Assembly: GCA_013400115.1 (NCBI GenBank) | Contig: VXBP01008287.1 | Span: 187,351 to 251,350 of the forward strand | Length of the DNA: 64,000 bases | Source: Rhinopomastus cyanomelas | Lineage: Eukaryota > Chordata > Aves > Bucerotiformes > Rhinopomastidae | Reading direction: 5' to 3' | Shown here: piece by piece, positions 42,842 through 54,639 of the stretch | How positions within the stretch are numbered: the first letter of the stretch is position 1 | Layout of the letters: every line of letters begins with the position of its first letter | The notes under the pieces: model-generated | Databases searched by the model: none | Told to the model about the DNA's origin: nothing | Seen by the model: only the letters and a program-made list of their open reading frames with translations | Program-made: the position numbers and the translations under genes

Positions 42842-44800
42842 CAAGGTACTGTGAGGAAAAGACTGAGTCCTTGTGACATTTTTAAGGTGCTAGAATTGGA
42901 GTTTGGGAAGTGAGGCAGGTTTCTGATTAAGCCCAGGGGACTGTATTTGAGGAATGAAAATACCAGAAACCTCTCTCCAAATCGCTTCCATTGTCCAGAC
43001 CCCACCACGGGCCTGAAACATCCTTGGCTTGCGTGAGGTTAGAGTTAAATCTTTCTAACACATTTTTGCTGTCGGCAGTTGCACGCAGCCAGAAATTACT
43101 ATCTAGAGAAAATGCACATGAAGGAACTAACCACAATTGGTGTTAATTTGGAAGTGTTAGAACTGAGGGTCCAGGAGATTAAACTTCCCTGAATAGATCT
43201 CAGTTGTGGCACCAAGTCAACGCAGCATATTATGTGAGGTGTGTGAACTCCAGGAATTTGAACTAAGACTCACGATGACACTAAGGCACCAGAAACCACA
43301 CAAATGGCTACCAAAAGAAGGGGGGAAAAAAGCTCCTCTTTTTCCATGTTTCCTCAGTGTGTATTTTAATGGAATGTTGGATGAAATTCAGCTAACGCTT
43401 GGAAAGGCTTTGGGTGTCTTAACCATATGTCAGTATCTCAGTCCTTCCCTTGTAGACATCTTCTAGGGTGTCTACAAACCAGTAAAGAAGTCTAATCCAG
43501 TGTGTCCAGAAAGGGACAAACCCAGCAATGTGTGACCAAAACTTTCCCCCTTTAGCTCTTTTTTTGTTGTGTTTTAACTTCCTGATGCGCTAATACGATT
43601 ACTGCTCATGGACACGGAGTCTTTATTTTAGGCAATCTTGGACTGGATGCAAACACTTCCCTCATCTTCTCCCTGAGAAAACAGTTCTGCTTATTTTATG
43701 GTTGGGTAGCTGCTCAAACGCCCATGCAATGCACCCGAGGGGGACTGGTGTGTGAGGAGAGCAAACCCAGCTGCTCGAGGGAAGTAACCCTGAGGGCAAG
43801 CTTGGCGCTTCTCCCAGTAGCATTTTGGGGTGGGATGGTGGAGCACCTGACAAACAGCTCCCGTGCAAGCTGGCTGGACCAGCCAGCCAGCAGAGGCTGC
43901 ACCATAGATCTGTGGGTGATGCTAGTCATGCAAGGTGCTCTGGACACCCATGACTGGCCAGCTGTGGCCCCCGCAGGTGACTGGTACAGTCTCTGCCTTG
44001 CCTGTGGGCTGTGCAAACAGGTACAAAGCAGACAGTATGGGTGCATACCCTCACCCTCGCCAGGAGGGCTTTCTGATTTGGAGAAGAGGCTGCTCTTGAT
44101 TTCTTGTGTCTCCCTGGAGGATCCTGGCACAGCTTTCCTTTACTTTAATTTTCCTTTTCAATTTACAGTAAATTAATATTGCTACTATTACTATTAACAT
44201 AAAGTTCGAGCAGCCCAGAGAGACTATTTAAGAGGAGCTGGCGACATCCCGAAACTCACACAACCTTTTCCCCTCCTCTCACATCTGCACGTTTTCATCA
44301 GCCGAATTAAGAGCGAGTGGAAATACTCACACTGTTACAGGCTTTTATGTACAAAGCGACTGGTTGGACACCCAGTGACTGGTCCTTTGCCAATTAGTTG
44401 AGGCACTGCAGAGTCATTCCAGCTCCTCCACACACCGCACTTCATCATCTCAGCCTTTGCCCTCTAATAAGGGGTTGTGATTTGGTCACATAGTTTGGTC
44501 TCCATTTGTAAACTGAACACAGCGTGATGTGAAAATCTGGTTGTAATCTTCCCGCGTGGCTTTGGGGGCACAACGTTTCACTCCTAAGCAAGAGGGCTAG
44601 GAGGTATTTTTTGTGGCAGATCATGCACATCTTCTGAACACCTTTGTGAGAAGAAGCTGAGCGATGACTTAGTGCTCCCAGCAGCAAGCAATATAACGGT
44701 GGAGACCTGAGCCCGTCTGCCTTGGGATCAATAGCAAAGAGTCACTGTGCCAATGCACTGCATCCAGGCTTCAACTAAAGCACATAAGGACCTCTTTGCT
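42842..44800. other. Unique spacer of about 2 kb
   Basis: No repeat recognised. 43714-44176 is stop-poor on both strands (150 codons +, 138 codons -), as GC-rich non-coding DNA often is. I see no domain. Confidence 0.5.
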
Positions 44801-45011
44801 ACATAAATATGAGAAGGAAGTTCTTCACAGTGAGGGTGACAGAGCACTGGAACAGACTGCCCAGAAGGGTTGTGGAGTCTCCTTTACTGGAGAAGTTTAA
44901 GACCCGATTCGACGTGTTCCTGTGTGACTTGGTCTGGGCGATCCTGCTGTGGCAGGGGGATTGGACTAGATGATCTTTCGAGGTCCCTTCCAATCCCTAA
45001 TGATTCTATGA
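44801..45011 (+). mobile_element. CR1 LINE 3' fragment, group A, young-looking
   Basis: 'cataaatatgagaaggaagt', 'agcactggaacagactgccc', 'agaagggttgtggagtctcc' and 'gatcctgctgtggcaggggg', ending 'aatgattctatga'. About 8 differences from the copy at 47921 over some 185 bases, by eye. Confidence 0.95.
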
Positions 45012-45219
45012 ACGTCCAGTGTCAGACCTGTAGTAAATTAATCCTACTTGTGAATCTGACGGCTGCTCAACTGAATGCTGGTTTGTATATCAGCTGCTCA
45101 AGCCCCCTCTAATAAAGAGGGCCTGGCTAAGAGCTAAAGAGGTTTATTCCTCACTGCATTATCCAAATTCCACCCTTCCTCATTTCATGCAGCACATGGC
45201 TGTCAAGAACCTTAACCTT

Positions 45220-45415
45220 AAAATCATTAAGGTTGGAAGAGACCTTCAAGGTCATCCAGTCCAACTGTTAACTCAATCCCACTCTGCCCTCTAAACCCTG
45301 TTCCTCACGGCCCGATCGATTAGGTTTTGAACCCCTCTAGAGATGGCGACTCCCCCCTCCCTGGGCAGTCTGTACCAACCCCGACCACTCTGTCAAGGCT
45401 GTTTCCTCTTGTCCT
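45220..45415 (-). mobile_element. CR1 LINE 3' fragment, minus strand, group B
   Basis: 'aaaatcattaaggttggaag', 'gtcatccagtccaactgtta', 'cggcccgatcgattaggttt', 'gggcagtctgtaccaacccc'. Fades out near 'tcctcttgtccttg'. Confidence 0.9.
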
Positions 45416-46380
45416 TGCCTGTTCTCAAACACACTATCTCTACGAACGACACCATCGTGATGTTCCGAACTGGCTGCTGGAAGTGCTAGAAAGGGCTCGG
45501 CTCCTTCCTGCAGTGACCACCACATCAGCAGAAGGTGTGCTCTGAGACATGTTTCAGAGCAACTGCCTTACTCCAGGAGACAACAGAGCGTCTTCCAGTC
45601 TGCGGAGTACAACGCAATCCATCTGCTCTCTGTGACACCGCTCCGCTGCCTTCTGCAAGACCTATTCCCCAACATCTCTGCACTTGCCAAATATGCTGTG
45701 ACTCATGTTCTTCCCAGGTAGAGCAAAGTTGTGAATTCCCCTCAGACATTACAGTGCTCCTCGTATGTGGATGGCCTCCTGCTTCAGTAGCCTTAGCAGG
45801 GTTTGACGAATGTAGTTACTGATGTGAAGAGTAAAACAGATGTTTTGTTTGGTTGTGGGTCTTTCTTCCCAGCAAACAATGACGTTGTTTCCACAGCAAA
45901 ACACAGTAACACAGCAAAACCCTTCCGAACTGCAGAGCTCTGACCTGCAGCTTTAGCAGTGTGTGGTTTTCCATTTAACCCACTAAGAGCCAGAACAATA
46001 AATACAGAAAGGCAACACAGGTACAGCTGGCAGATGTGACCAATGAACCAGATGTTTGTCAATGGGTTCACCTCCCTGAGCTTTAACTGTGCACAAGGAA
46101 GATTTGCACATGGTGGGAAGATGTATGGAATCTCTCACGAATCAGTGGAGAACAGGTTTGATGGCTACTGCAGGGTAAGCAGTTAAGTCCTGCTTCCCTT
46201 TACTCACTCTAAGAAGGACCAGCTCAGACTGTTGACATCACAATATGCTGTTCAAGGTGAAACGTGATGCTTTCAGGTCAAGGGGCAGGTTATGCACTGG
46301 GGAAGGTTTTCAAGTTGATCAGTCCCAATTTTGATGGAGAAAAAGCATATTACCCACCTCTCCAGGCCACAGCAAGTGAT
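45416..46380. other. Unique spacer
   Basis: Nothing recognisable. Opposed 74-95 codon frames only. Confidence 0.5.
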
Positions 46381-46770
46381 ATCATAGAATTATAGAATCA
46401 TTCAGGTTGGAAAAGACACTTGAGATCATCAAGTCCAACCAATAACCCTACTCTACCAAGGTCACCACTAGACCAGATCTCTAAGCACCACATCTAAAGG
46501 ATCTTTAAACACCTCCAGGGATGGTGACTGAACCTCCTCCTTGGGCAGCCTCATCTGAGACCTGATTACTCTTTCTGTAAAAAAATGCTTCTTAATGTCC
46601 AGCCTAACACTTTCACCACCACCCCCCCCAGCCCTGGTGCAGCCTGAAGCCAGTCCTTCTGGTTCTGTCACTAATGACCTGTGAGAAAAGATCAGCACCC
46701 GTGTCTTTACAGTGTCCCTTCAGGTAGTTGTAGAGGGTGATAAAGGTCTCCTCTCAGCATCCTTTTCCTC
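46381..46770 (-). mobile_element. CR1 LINE 3' fragment, minus strand, group B
   Basis: Tail 'atcatagaattatagaatca', then 'ggttggaaaagacacttgag', 'tctaccaaggtcaccactag', 'cacctccagggatggtgact', 'gtagttgtagagggtgataa' and 'ggtctcctctcagcatcctt'. An expanded C run ('caccacccccccc') is inserted near 46620. Relative of the copy at 6221. Confidence 0.93.
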
Positions 46771-47282
46771 TCTTTCTTCTGTGTAAGAACTCCTGCCTTG
46801 GTTGGTCTGTTTCTAGTTTCTACAGATTCAGATGAAATATGGCTACTTGTGTTCATTATGATTAGTCATACGAATGGGAAAATAAGATCCCACTGAACTA
46901 ACCTATCCAAACCCAGCAGTGCAATCCAAGCACCGTCATCATCATGAAGAACAAAGGCTAAGACTTAACACCTTAGAAACACTCCTAAGGGCGATCCAGA
47001 CAATTTTATTAATTTCAACACAGTGATGACTTGCTGGAAAAATCCCAACTCTGTAATTAAATTTGAACAGGGCTAAAGGATTTTAAAATCTGCCCCATCT
47101 ATGCAGCATCATTAAAAATCTGGCACAAACACCTTTCTGCCAGCTTGGTTATTGGAGAGTATCAGTCATTAATGACCGCAACTGGTTGACCTCTATTTCT
47201 GCAAGAGTAGTAAGAGAGACACCCCCTTGGGTCAATAGCAACCGCGTTTATGAAAAAGCTTGACTTTTTTTCTGCAGATACA
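46771..47282. other. Unique spacer
   Basis: Nothing recognisable. Confidence 0.5.
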
Positions 47283-47517
47283 GTGGTGACCTCATTAATG
47301 TCTACAAATATTTGAGGGGTGGGTGTCAGGACGATGGCACTGGGCTGTTCTCGGTGTCATGTAGTGATAGGACAAGGGGCAATGGTTGTAAGCTGGAACA
47401 TAGGAGGTTCCGCATCAACCTGAGAAGGAACTTCTTCACAGTGAGGCTGATGGAGCACTGGAACAGGCTGCCCAAGAGGGTTGTGGAGTCTCTTTCACTG
47501 GAGACGTTTAAAACCCA
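47283..47517 (+). mobile_element. CR1 LINE fragment lacking its 3' end, group A
   Basis: Reads 'gtgacctcattaatgtctac', 'gggctgttctcggtgtcatg', 'caaggggcaatggttgtaag', 'agcactggaacaggctgccc' and 'gagacgtttaaaaccca', then stops. The final 130 bases are missing. It differs from the copy at 52522-52757 at only about a dozen of 235 positions by eye. The frame continues past the break (47312-47662) into unrelated sequence. Confidence 0.93.
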
Positions 47518-47920
47518 TAGCTGGGCAGATGGAATCATCCCAAGCAAAAATTGTTTGATCACCAAAGGTAAAACAAGACCTCCAGCAATAAGTGACAGGG
47601 GGATGTATGTTCCTGGCTTGGCTTTGGCTTCAGATACTACTGAACTCTTGTGGGAAGGGTAAGAGGCTGCTCAGCAACAGCCAGTGCTCCAGATCCCAGT
47701 TACAAACCCCATCTACAACCCAGCACTCGACTATGTGAAGAGATGGTGATGGAGTGTGGTGGTTGAGAGGGGGGATAAGCAACCGTTCGCTACAGCTTTC
47801 CTCCTTTTCCTATTTGAGAACCGATTCTCTTCAGACACAACAAAAGCACAGACGGGTTAAGTCTATTAATTTCAAAGGCCATGTGTGCAGGGATCCCCAA
47901 GAAGGCAGAACACTACCTTG
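47518..47920. other. Unique spacer between two CR1 copies
   Basis: No CR1 similarity. The two flanking CR1 copies overlap in the part of the element they contain, so this is not simply an insertion that split one element. Confidence 0.5.
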
Positions 47921-48106
47921 TGTGAGGGTGATAGAGCACTGGAACAGACTGCCCAGAAGGGTTGTGGAGTCTCCGTTACTGGAGAAGTTTAAGGCCCGAC
48001 TCGATGTGTTCCTGTGTGACTTGGTCTAGGTGATCCTGCTGTGGCAGGGGGATTGGACTGGATGATCTTTCGAGGTCCCTTCCAATCCCTAATGATTCTA
48101 TGATTA
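47921..48106 (+). mobile_element. CR1 LINE 3' fragment, group A, young-looking
   Basis: 'gtgagggtgatagagcactg', 'gaacagactgcccagaaggg', 'gactcgatgtgttcctgtgt' and 'gatcctgctgtggcaggggg', ending 'aatgattctatgatta'. Sister copy of 44801. Confidence 0.95.
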
Positions 48107-49354
48107 ATATTTTGATAAACTCTGACTGAACATCTGTTTTTAGCAGCTGTGCAATGTGATTATTTGGAAAACACAGCAATGCTGCTCATTGGTACCCAAA
48201 ATACTTGCAAACAGAGATTAAGCAGAAGGAACAATATAGGTCTTGCTTTCAGAAGAATGCAGGCAGCAGTTATTCCAGGCTGCATTAAGTTGCAAAAATT
48301 GAGAAAAGCTGTGACCTAGATATTTCTTCTCTTGAAATAGTTTTCATGTCAAGCATCTACTTCTCTTTCTTTCCTTTTCCCAGGGTCCGTTTTGTAGTGA
48401 ACGGAGTATTCTTTTGTCGGTAAGGGTTTTGTCTTTGCAAGCCCATTCTGTCATACTCACAGGTTGCAGGGGATATTTAGACACGACGGAGACACATGCA
48501 GTCCCAGCAGAGCAGACCAACCAAGTTTTGAAAGAGAGATACCCTCCCAACCACTGGAAGTTATACAAAACAGACAGGAGAGCTATTTAAGAGAGGAAAC
48601 CTGATACAGATCCAGTGCTGGAATCGAAAAGCTCAGAGAGCAAAACTGGGGTATAAAATGTTATCTGTGAAGGAGGGGGATTAGCTATGAGCTGAGTTAT
48701 ATTAAAACACACTCTATTTTAAGAAAAAGTTCTGATATACTGCTTTTTCATGGGGAAAACAGTCACTTTTCATAGATTCAGTACTAAGAAAAGCAGTATC
48801 ATACAAAACAGATAGAAAAATAGCTTCATATCCATAAGAATGGACTATTTTTGGTGAAAGCTTTAGAAAGGGAAAAAAGCTTGGCTTGGTGTCTGTCAAG
48901 AGCTTTCAAAACAGTGTGTAAAACAGTATGACAGACACCAAACACAAGGAATAATTACTCTGATTCAGGATCCATACTGGCTGGGAAAATTACGGGGTGA
49001 GTCATGTTTTCTGTTTGAATCTGCCCCTAAATAGTGTTTAGCAACAGAGGCCTCAGTACCTGTGTGCAGGTCTTACAGGATTAATGACTGGTGACTGAAA
49101 GATTTCAGTAAACTGTAGTTTATTCATGTCTACAATAAAGCCAAGTCCTCACCATCTAGACAACCATTGCTTTACCTGACTGGTTTATCAGATGTCGTTA
49201 ATAACTCTCTTGTAAGTTCTCCCGCATCCTGTTAAAACAGTTTTGCAAATCCCTAATTGCATCATCATGAGTCAAAAGCAATTTTCCCTGGGACTTTATT
49301 GCCCCATTTAAGTGCCGAGTGGCAGAAACACAACACTCTACATCACACCTAGCA
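48107..49354. other. Unique spacer
   Basis: Nothing recognisable. Confidence 0.5.
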
Positions 49355-49552
49355 ACAGAATCACTGTGGTTGGAAAAGCCCTCCAAGATCAAGTCCAACC
49401 GTTAACTCCACACTGACAATGCTTGACTAAATCATACCCTAAGCACTACGTCTACATGACTGTTAACTATCCCCAGTTAGGGTGACTCCACCACAGCTCT
49501 GGGCAACCTATTCCAAATGCCTTGGTGCAACTTGAGGCAATACTAATGTCCA
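49355..49552 (-). mobile_element. CR1 LINE 3' fragment, minus strand, group B, decayed
   Basis: 'cagaatcactgtggttggaa', 'aagtccaaccgttaactcca', 'taagcactacgtctacatga', 'ctctgggcaacctattccaa', 'tgcaacttgaggcaatacta'. Several internal deletions. Confidence 0.85.
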
Positions 49553-49971
49553 GCAGAAATACTGACACATGTTTTAGATGAAGATATTCATTGTGGAAGC
49601 TGCCAAAAAGATTTCAAATCAAATCATCCTCAGTCCTTCCTTGGTCTGTCCTTGCCCTGTGACTCAGGGTAGCCCCTGCTGCAGTTACTATACAGCATGG
49701 CATGGCAGTGATGTAGGGAGCTTCCCTACCTGCCTCTGTGGGCGAGAAGAGAAGTAAAAGAGCTAATGCTTGAAGAATTAATCCCTACACTGGATGCACT
49801 GATTTCCTTACAGACTGTCGCAGCCTAAGGAAGCCCTTATCGATGGTGGCAAGAGATGTTGGTTGCAGATACTTACTGCAAGCTACCTTCAGTATGCACA
49901 AAACTCTAGTCATTAGAAACACTCCTCTTTGCTAGAAATCTTGGGTAAGAGGAGAAAGATGCCAAAGGACC
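49553..49971. other. Unique spacer
   Basis: Nothing recognisable. Confidence 0.5.
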
Positions 49972-50014
49972 AGAGTCATAGAATGTATTGGGCTGGAAGG
50001 GACCTCCAGAGGTG
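49972..50014 (-). mobile_element. CR1 terminal scrap, minus strand, group C
   Basis: Only 43 bases: 'agagtcatagaatgtattgg' and 'gctggaagggacctccagag'. A second, longer copy of the same lineage and strand begins 114 bases downstream. Confidence 0.85.
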
Positions 50015-50127
50015 TTTCAAATAAAGGAGCAATTTGGATCTTGCTGAAGCCATGCAACTCCCCTCCCACAGTGCCTCCAGTGGAAGACAGGAATTGGTGA
50101 TGGTTTTGCTCATTAAACTCAGTCCTG

Positions 50128-50346
50128 AAAATCATAAAATCAGAATGTACTGGGCTGGAAGGGACCTCCAAAGGTCATCTAGTCCAACCCCTCTACACCA
50201 ACCAGGAACAGCTCTAACTGGAACAGATTGCCCAGAGTCCCATCCAGCCTGACCTTGAGTGTCTCCAGGGATGGGGCCTCCACCACCTCTCTAGGCAGCC
50301 TGTTCCACCACCCTCAGATTATAGAACTTTTTCCCTAAGTTTAGTG
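50128..50346 (-). mobile_element. CR1 LINE 3' fragment, minus strand, group C
   Basis: 'aatcataaaatcagaatgta', 'gctggaagggacctccaaag', 'tcatctagtccaacccctct', 'agcctgaccttgagtgtctc' and 'aggcagcctgttccaccacc'. 5' truncated near 50346. Confidence 0.93.
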
Positions 50347-51410
50347 TTTCTAAGAAGCAGCCTTATCTTTGTGCCACCAGGATTACCCCAAAGGTGGGCG
50401 ACCATCTGCAAGTTGTTGACCTACATGTGACTGTGACCCACCTGTAGCATGTGGGACCCTGTCATAATTTTTCACTTGGAGAAAAGTTGTAATCATCCTA
50501 CAGAGCTGATTTATTGAGATCATCCTACAGAGCTGATTTATTGAGATCAGAAGCACAGTGCCCACAGCTTGCCCAGAGGTAGGTAGGAACTGTTTCCCTG
50601 CACCCCATATAATAGCCCCACGCACTCAGTGTAAATATGTCCCACATGAACTGAAAGCACTTAGGTTGGAAAGAGCTGCTCACGTCTATTAAGTCAGACA
50701 AATGATTGAAATGGAACATTAGAAGTGCAGCTCCACACCTTGCACCATTTATCCACAGGAAATTAGGAACAATTAGATCTCTGTAAAACAAGGCAAAACC
50801 ATGATTGCCCAAGGTCAGACTTCAGGAAAGCCCTGCAGAAAGCTCAGCAGCAGCAATTCTTTACAGGTATGCTCCTTCACACTTCCACGGAGCATGTGGT
50901 TTTGGGGACAATCAGGTAGAATGGACGAAGCCAGATTTCCCCCACCAGCTGTAATAAATCCAGCCCCCCCCATCCCTGTTATAAACAAGGGGAAACATTG
51001 CACAGAGCAGACACTCTGCTCTTTTATGGGTGTTACTGTGCTCTGGAATGGAAAGAGCACTGCAAATGGAAAGAGTACAGAAATGAAAGGAAGAGAATTC
51101 ATTTTCTGCGGTGTGTATTTCTTGAGTTCTAACACACCCGCGTTCTGAAAGTTCACAATGAAACACCTTGTGTAAACAGTGCAAGCCCCTGCCTGGAATT
51201 CTGGCAATGAGCTGTCAGCAGATAAACTTTCGCTTACTACACAGGCGAAAAGCTTTCAGTAAATGGATAACTTTGACAACCCCCCCCACACACGACCAAA
51301 AAAGACTCCACCCCAGTCAGATCTCAGGGCTTCTTCTCTTCAAAATGGGATGAAATGCTGATTCCTGACGAGCACGCGCATGCTAGGTTGGAGATGAAGA
51401 ACCATGTTCC
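50347..51410. other. Unique spacer with a 27-base tandem duplication
   Basis: Holds the duplication at 50492-50545 and a possible very old CR1 scrap near 50655-50700. The 130-codon - frame 50815-51207 has no recognisable domain. Confidence 0.5.
50492..50545 (+). repeat. Perfect 27-base tandem duplication
   Basis: The unit starting ATCATCCTACAGAGC and ending TTTATTGAG occurs twice head-to-tail without a mismatch (50492-50518 and 50519-50545). Perfect identity points to a recent event or to an assembly artefact. Confidence 0.95.
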
Positions 51411-51771
51411 AAAATCATAGAATGGTCTGGGTTGGAATGGACCTCAGAGATCATCCAGTTCCAACCCCCCCTGCTATGGTCAGTGACATCCAGATCAGGT
51501 TGCCCAGTGCCCCATCCAACCTGGCCTTCAATGCTTCCAGGGATGGAGCAGCCACAAACTCCCTGTTCCAGTGCCTCAGCACCCTTACTGTAAAGAATTT
51601 CCTTCTAATATCTAATCTAAATCTACCTTTTTCTAGTTTAAAACTATTCTCCCTTGTCCCATCACTACAAACTCTTACAAAAAGCCTCTCTTATAGCCCC
51701 CCTTCAGGTACTGGAAGTTCTATGAGGTCTCCCCAGAACCTCCTCTAGGCTGAAAATGTCCAACCCAAACC
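51411..51771 (-). mobile_element. CR1 LINE 3' fragment, minus strand, group D
   Basis: 'aaaatcatagaatggtctgg', 'gttggaatggacctcagaga', 'ggttgcccagtgccccatcc', 'aatgcttccagggatggagc', 'tcaggtactggaagttctat' and 'ctcctctaggctgaaaatgt'. 'cctgggcaacct' is deleted before 'gttccagtgcctcag'. Confidence 0.93.
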
Positions 51772-52351
51772 AATCCTGAACAAAGCTTCTGAAGGTTTAA
51801 AGGTTTTACACAGACACACAAAGCACATTGGATAGACAGATAGAGGGGTTTTTTGTCTTCTAATTCCCAGTTCTGGCTAGCACCAGACTTAACCATGCCA
51901 AAACACAGCCAAGATGGCTATTGTCCTGATACACCCAGCCGTGGCCAGGAGAAATGGTGCCTGGAACCGCATGAGAAAACGTCAAGACAAATGAGCTTTG
52001 GCTTGCTCAGCTGTGAACGTTTGGATGCTTATTGAACGTGAAGTGACCCCAAACTGCAAAGCACTGCACGTTAATTCGTCACTAATTCCTAACAGCCACC
52101 CGGAGACAGGGCGAAACAGCCAAGAAAGGGTTATGGGCTCCTTGCTTGCACAGAAGTGAATGGGGAAAGGGAAAGTCTCTGGAGTTTGAGGCCAAGTTGC
52201 TTGGAGAAACAGTTTTTCTTTGGTGTTAGGCAGCAGGTCTGACGTTTTAACAATATCCTGTATCCAAAGCGTGATGGCAGCCCTCAGGACGGCATGGTGC
52301 CCTTGTAGGCAAGTCAACAGTCATTGCTGTAGTCCAGCCCTGCTTCTCCCC
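51772..52351. other. Unique spacer
   Basis: Nothing recognisable. Confidence 0.5.
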
Positions 52352-52864
52352 TGCAAGTATTGTGTCCAGTTCTGGGCCCCTCAGTACAAGAGGGATGTGG
52401 AGCTGCTGGAGAGAGTTCAGCGTAGGGCAACAAAGATGATAAGAGAGGTGGAACACCTCCCTTATGAGGAGAGGTTGAGGGAGCTGGGTCTCTTTAGCTT
52501 GGAGAAGAGGAGACTGAGGGGTGACCTCATTAATGTCTACAAATATTTGAGGGGTGGGTGTCAGGAGGATGGCACTGGGCTGTTCTCGGTGTCATGTAGT
52601 GATAGGACGAGGGGCAATGGTTGTAAGCTGGAACATAGGAGGTTCCACATCAACCTGAGAAGGAACTTCTTCACGGTGAGAGTGACAGAGCACTGGAACA
52701 GGCTGCCCAGGGGGGTTGTGGAGTCTCCTTCTCTGGAGATGTTCAAGACCCGACTGGACAGGTTCCTGTGTGACTTGGTTTAGGTGATCCTGCTGTTGCA
52801 GGCGGATTGGACTAGATGATCTTTCGAGGTCCCTTCCGATCCGTAATGATTCTATGATTCTATG
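52352..52864 (+). mobile_element. Best preserved CR1 3' copy, group A
   Basis: The frame 52220-52783 is open across the CR1 to the normal end of ORF2: it reads QFWAPQYKRDVELLERVQRR, then ELGLFSLEKRRLRGDLINVY, then NFFTVRVTEHWNRLPRGVVE, and stops after FLCDLV. The last 80 bases are the 3' UTR with 'cgaggtcccttccgatccgt' and two perfect ATTCTATG octamers. No stop or frameshift lies in about 430 coding bases, so it is probably among the youngest insertions. RT and endonuclease are absent through 5' truncation, so it cannot move on its own. Confidence 0.96.
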
Positions 52865-54425
52865 TAGAGGACAGCAGTGGAAGAGGAGGTAGAAAATGCA
52901 TCTCCTACAGGACAGATAAGACAATCCAATTCCTTCATCCCTGACACCCCTTGCCACTGAATCTTTTCCTCTACTATATGTTTGGCCACCTCCACGCAGC
53001 CTTCAGCAAGGCTGAAATGGCAGAGACAAACAATGAGTGATTCATTTAGAGAAGCTTATTTGGGGGGGTGAAGACGATGAAAGGGTGAGTGCAATGGAGG
53101 AAGATAAGGAGAATTTGCAGTCAAGGAAGTCAGGGAACCTCTTCTGTCCCTGGTCCCTCAGCTGAGTGCAGCTGAGGTGAGCATGTGCTTTTGCAAGCAA
53201 TTACTTCAAAGTATGCCCAGAGGTTGCAATAGCCAGCTGTTCCTGGACGTGTAATGCACCCTGTGACACGCACAGTGCTCATGCAGGTCACAGTTACAGT
53301 TCTGGGACCTTGCAGCCTGCAGCTGCTCAGTAAAACAAAGGAAATCCCACTGGGAAAACAAAAAAAGGGAAGGGGGTGGTTAATCTGCTTTCAAGCAAAA
53401 TCCAAAATGTAGATTACATGACTTCCCTCCTTTCAGGGCTTTTCTGTGCCTTTAGGGGCAGCTGGGGAAAATAAGAATGAGCATCTTCCCTAGAGCTTTC
53501 CCTAGTGAGGGCTGGGGAAAGCGGGAAGTGGGGCACAGCCAGGGCAGGCTCACCTCATGTTTGTAGATCTCATGCCTAGGAAGGGCACTGACATCCAAGG
53601 AGTCAGAGCTGGTGTGGCCCTTGCACTGGTAATGTCAAGAGGGTGACGTCCCTCTTGGAACGTCAGACTAGATCTCTAGGAGCATCAACACCGCGGTTCA
53701 ACTCCACACATTCATTATAACTTGTTGCTTACCAAGAAGCCACAGAAGAAGTATCCAGCAGGTTAAACATTTGCCTGAGTGGAAGCAGTGAAGACCATCC
53801 TTTAGGAAAGACATGTAGCTAGTCCCGGAAGCTGGCCAGAGCAGACCATGCTTTGGGAATGGAGGCAGCTGTGGACACCTGTTTTGGGAGATCTCTCCCA
53901 CCACAGGAACCACACAGCAGATTTTGTCTTTCGTGGTGCTTATCATGCCGGTGACCCTAACCTGTTTAGTGAGTGATGTTTTTTTTTTACTCAAAATCAT
54001 TTCCCAAGAACAATTTTTTCATTAGTTTGTTTTCTTCTCTCAGAGTTGCCCTATTCCAGAAATCAGGCTGCTTCCCTTCTAGAACAGTGCGTGTGCAGGG
54101 ACAACTTCAGGGCGAAGTACTGTTGCAACCAGACACGTTGACGACATAAGCAATATGTAACACAGATCTCATATAAGGCATGAAAAACATAAGAGTGAAG
54201 CACAGAAAGGGTTAAGTATTCTTGAATGCGCTGGGCAGGGGCAGCAGCTCCTTTGTGTCTATCCTTGCATGAGATGCAGTGCTCATCCAGCCTCAGGAAG
54301 CCACATCACTGCTGGAATGGCTAAACTAGGTGTGGCACAGATCAGATGGAGCCTCCATCATTGCAGTCTTGTTGGGAGATCCTTACACATGTTAATTGCT
54401 GCTCAGCTGCTGGGCTTCAACTACT
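52865..54425. other. Unique spacer
   Basis: Nothing recognisable. A 100-codon - frame at 53698-54000 has no domain. Confidence 0.5.
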
Positions 54426-54620
54426 CATAGAGTCATAGACTGTTGGGCTGGAAGGAACCTCCAAAGGTCATCTAGTCCAATCACCCTGCAGTGAGCAGGG
54501 ACATCTCTAACTACATCAGGTTGCTCAGAGCCCCACCAAACCTGAATTTGAATGCCTCCAGGAATGGAGCCTCTACCAACTTTCTGGTCAACCTGTGCAA
54601 GTGTTTCTTCCTTACCTTGA
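54426..54620 (-). mobile_element. CR1 LINE 3' fragment, minus strand, group C
   Basis: 'catagagtcatagactgttg', 'ggctggaaggaacctccaaa', 'ctgcagtgagcagggacatc', 'gaatgcctccaggaatggag'. Ends near 'gtttcttccttacctt'. Its tail points left. Confidence 0.9.
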
Positions 54621-54639
54621 AATGCTAATAGATGTCCAA

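Noticed and set aside
43714..44176. Opposed frames of 150 and 138 codons
   Set aside because: Both strands are open over the same GC-rich DNA. No domain and no splice-like ends that decide between them.
50655..50700. Possible very old minus-strand CR1 scrap ('cttaggttggaaagagctgc')
   Set aside because: Only about 20 bases resemble CR1. Too short to support.
52220..52351. N-terminal extension of the open frame before the CR1 at 52352
   Set aside because: The first 40 or so codons lie in flanking unique DNA and join CR1 coding by chance, so this is not a host-CR1 fusion gene.
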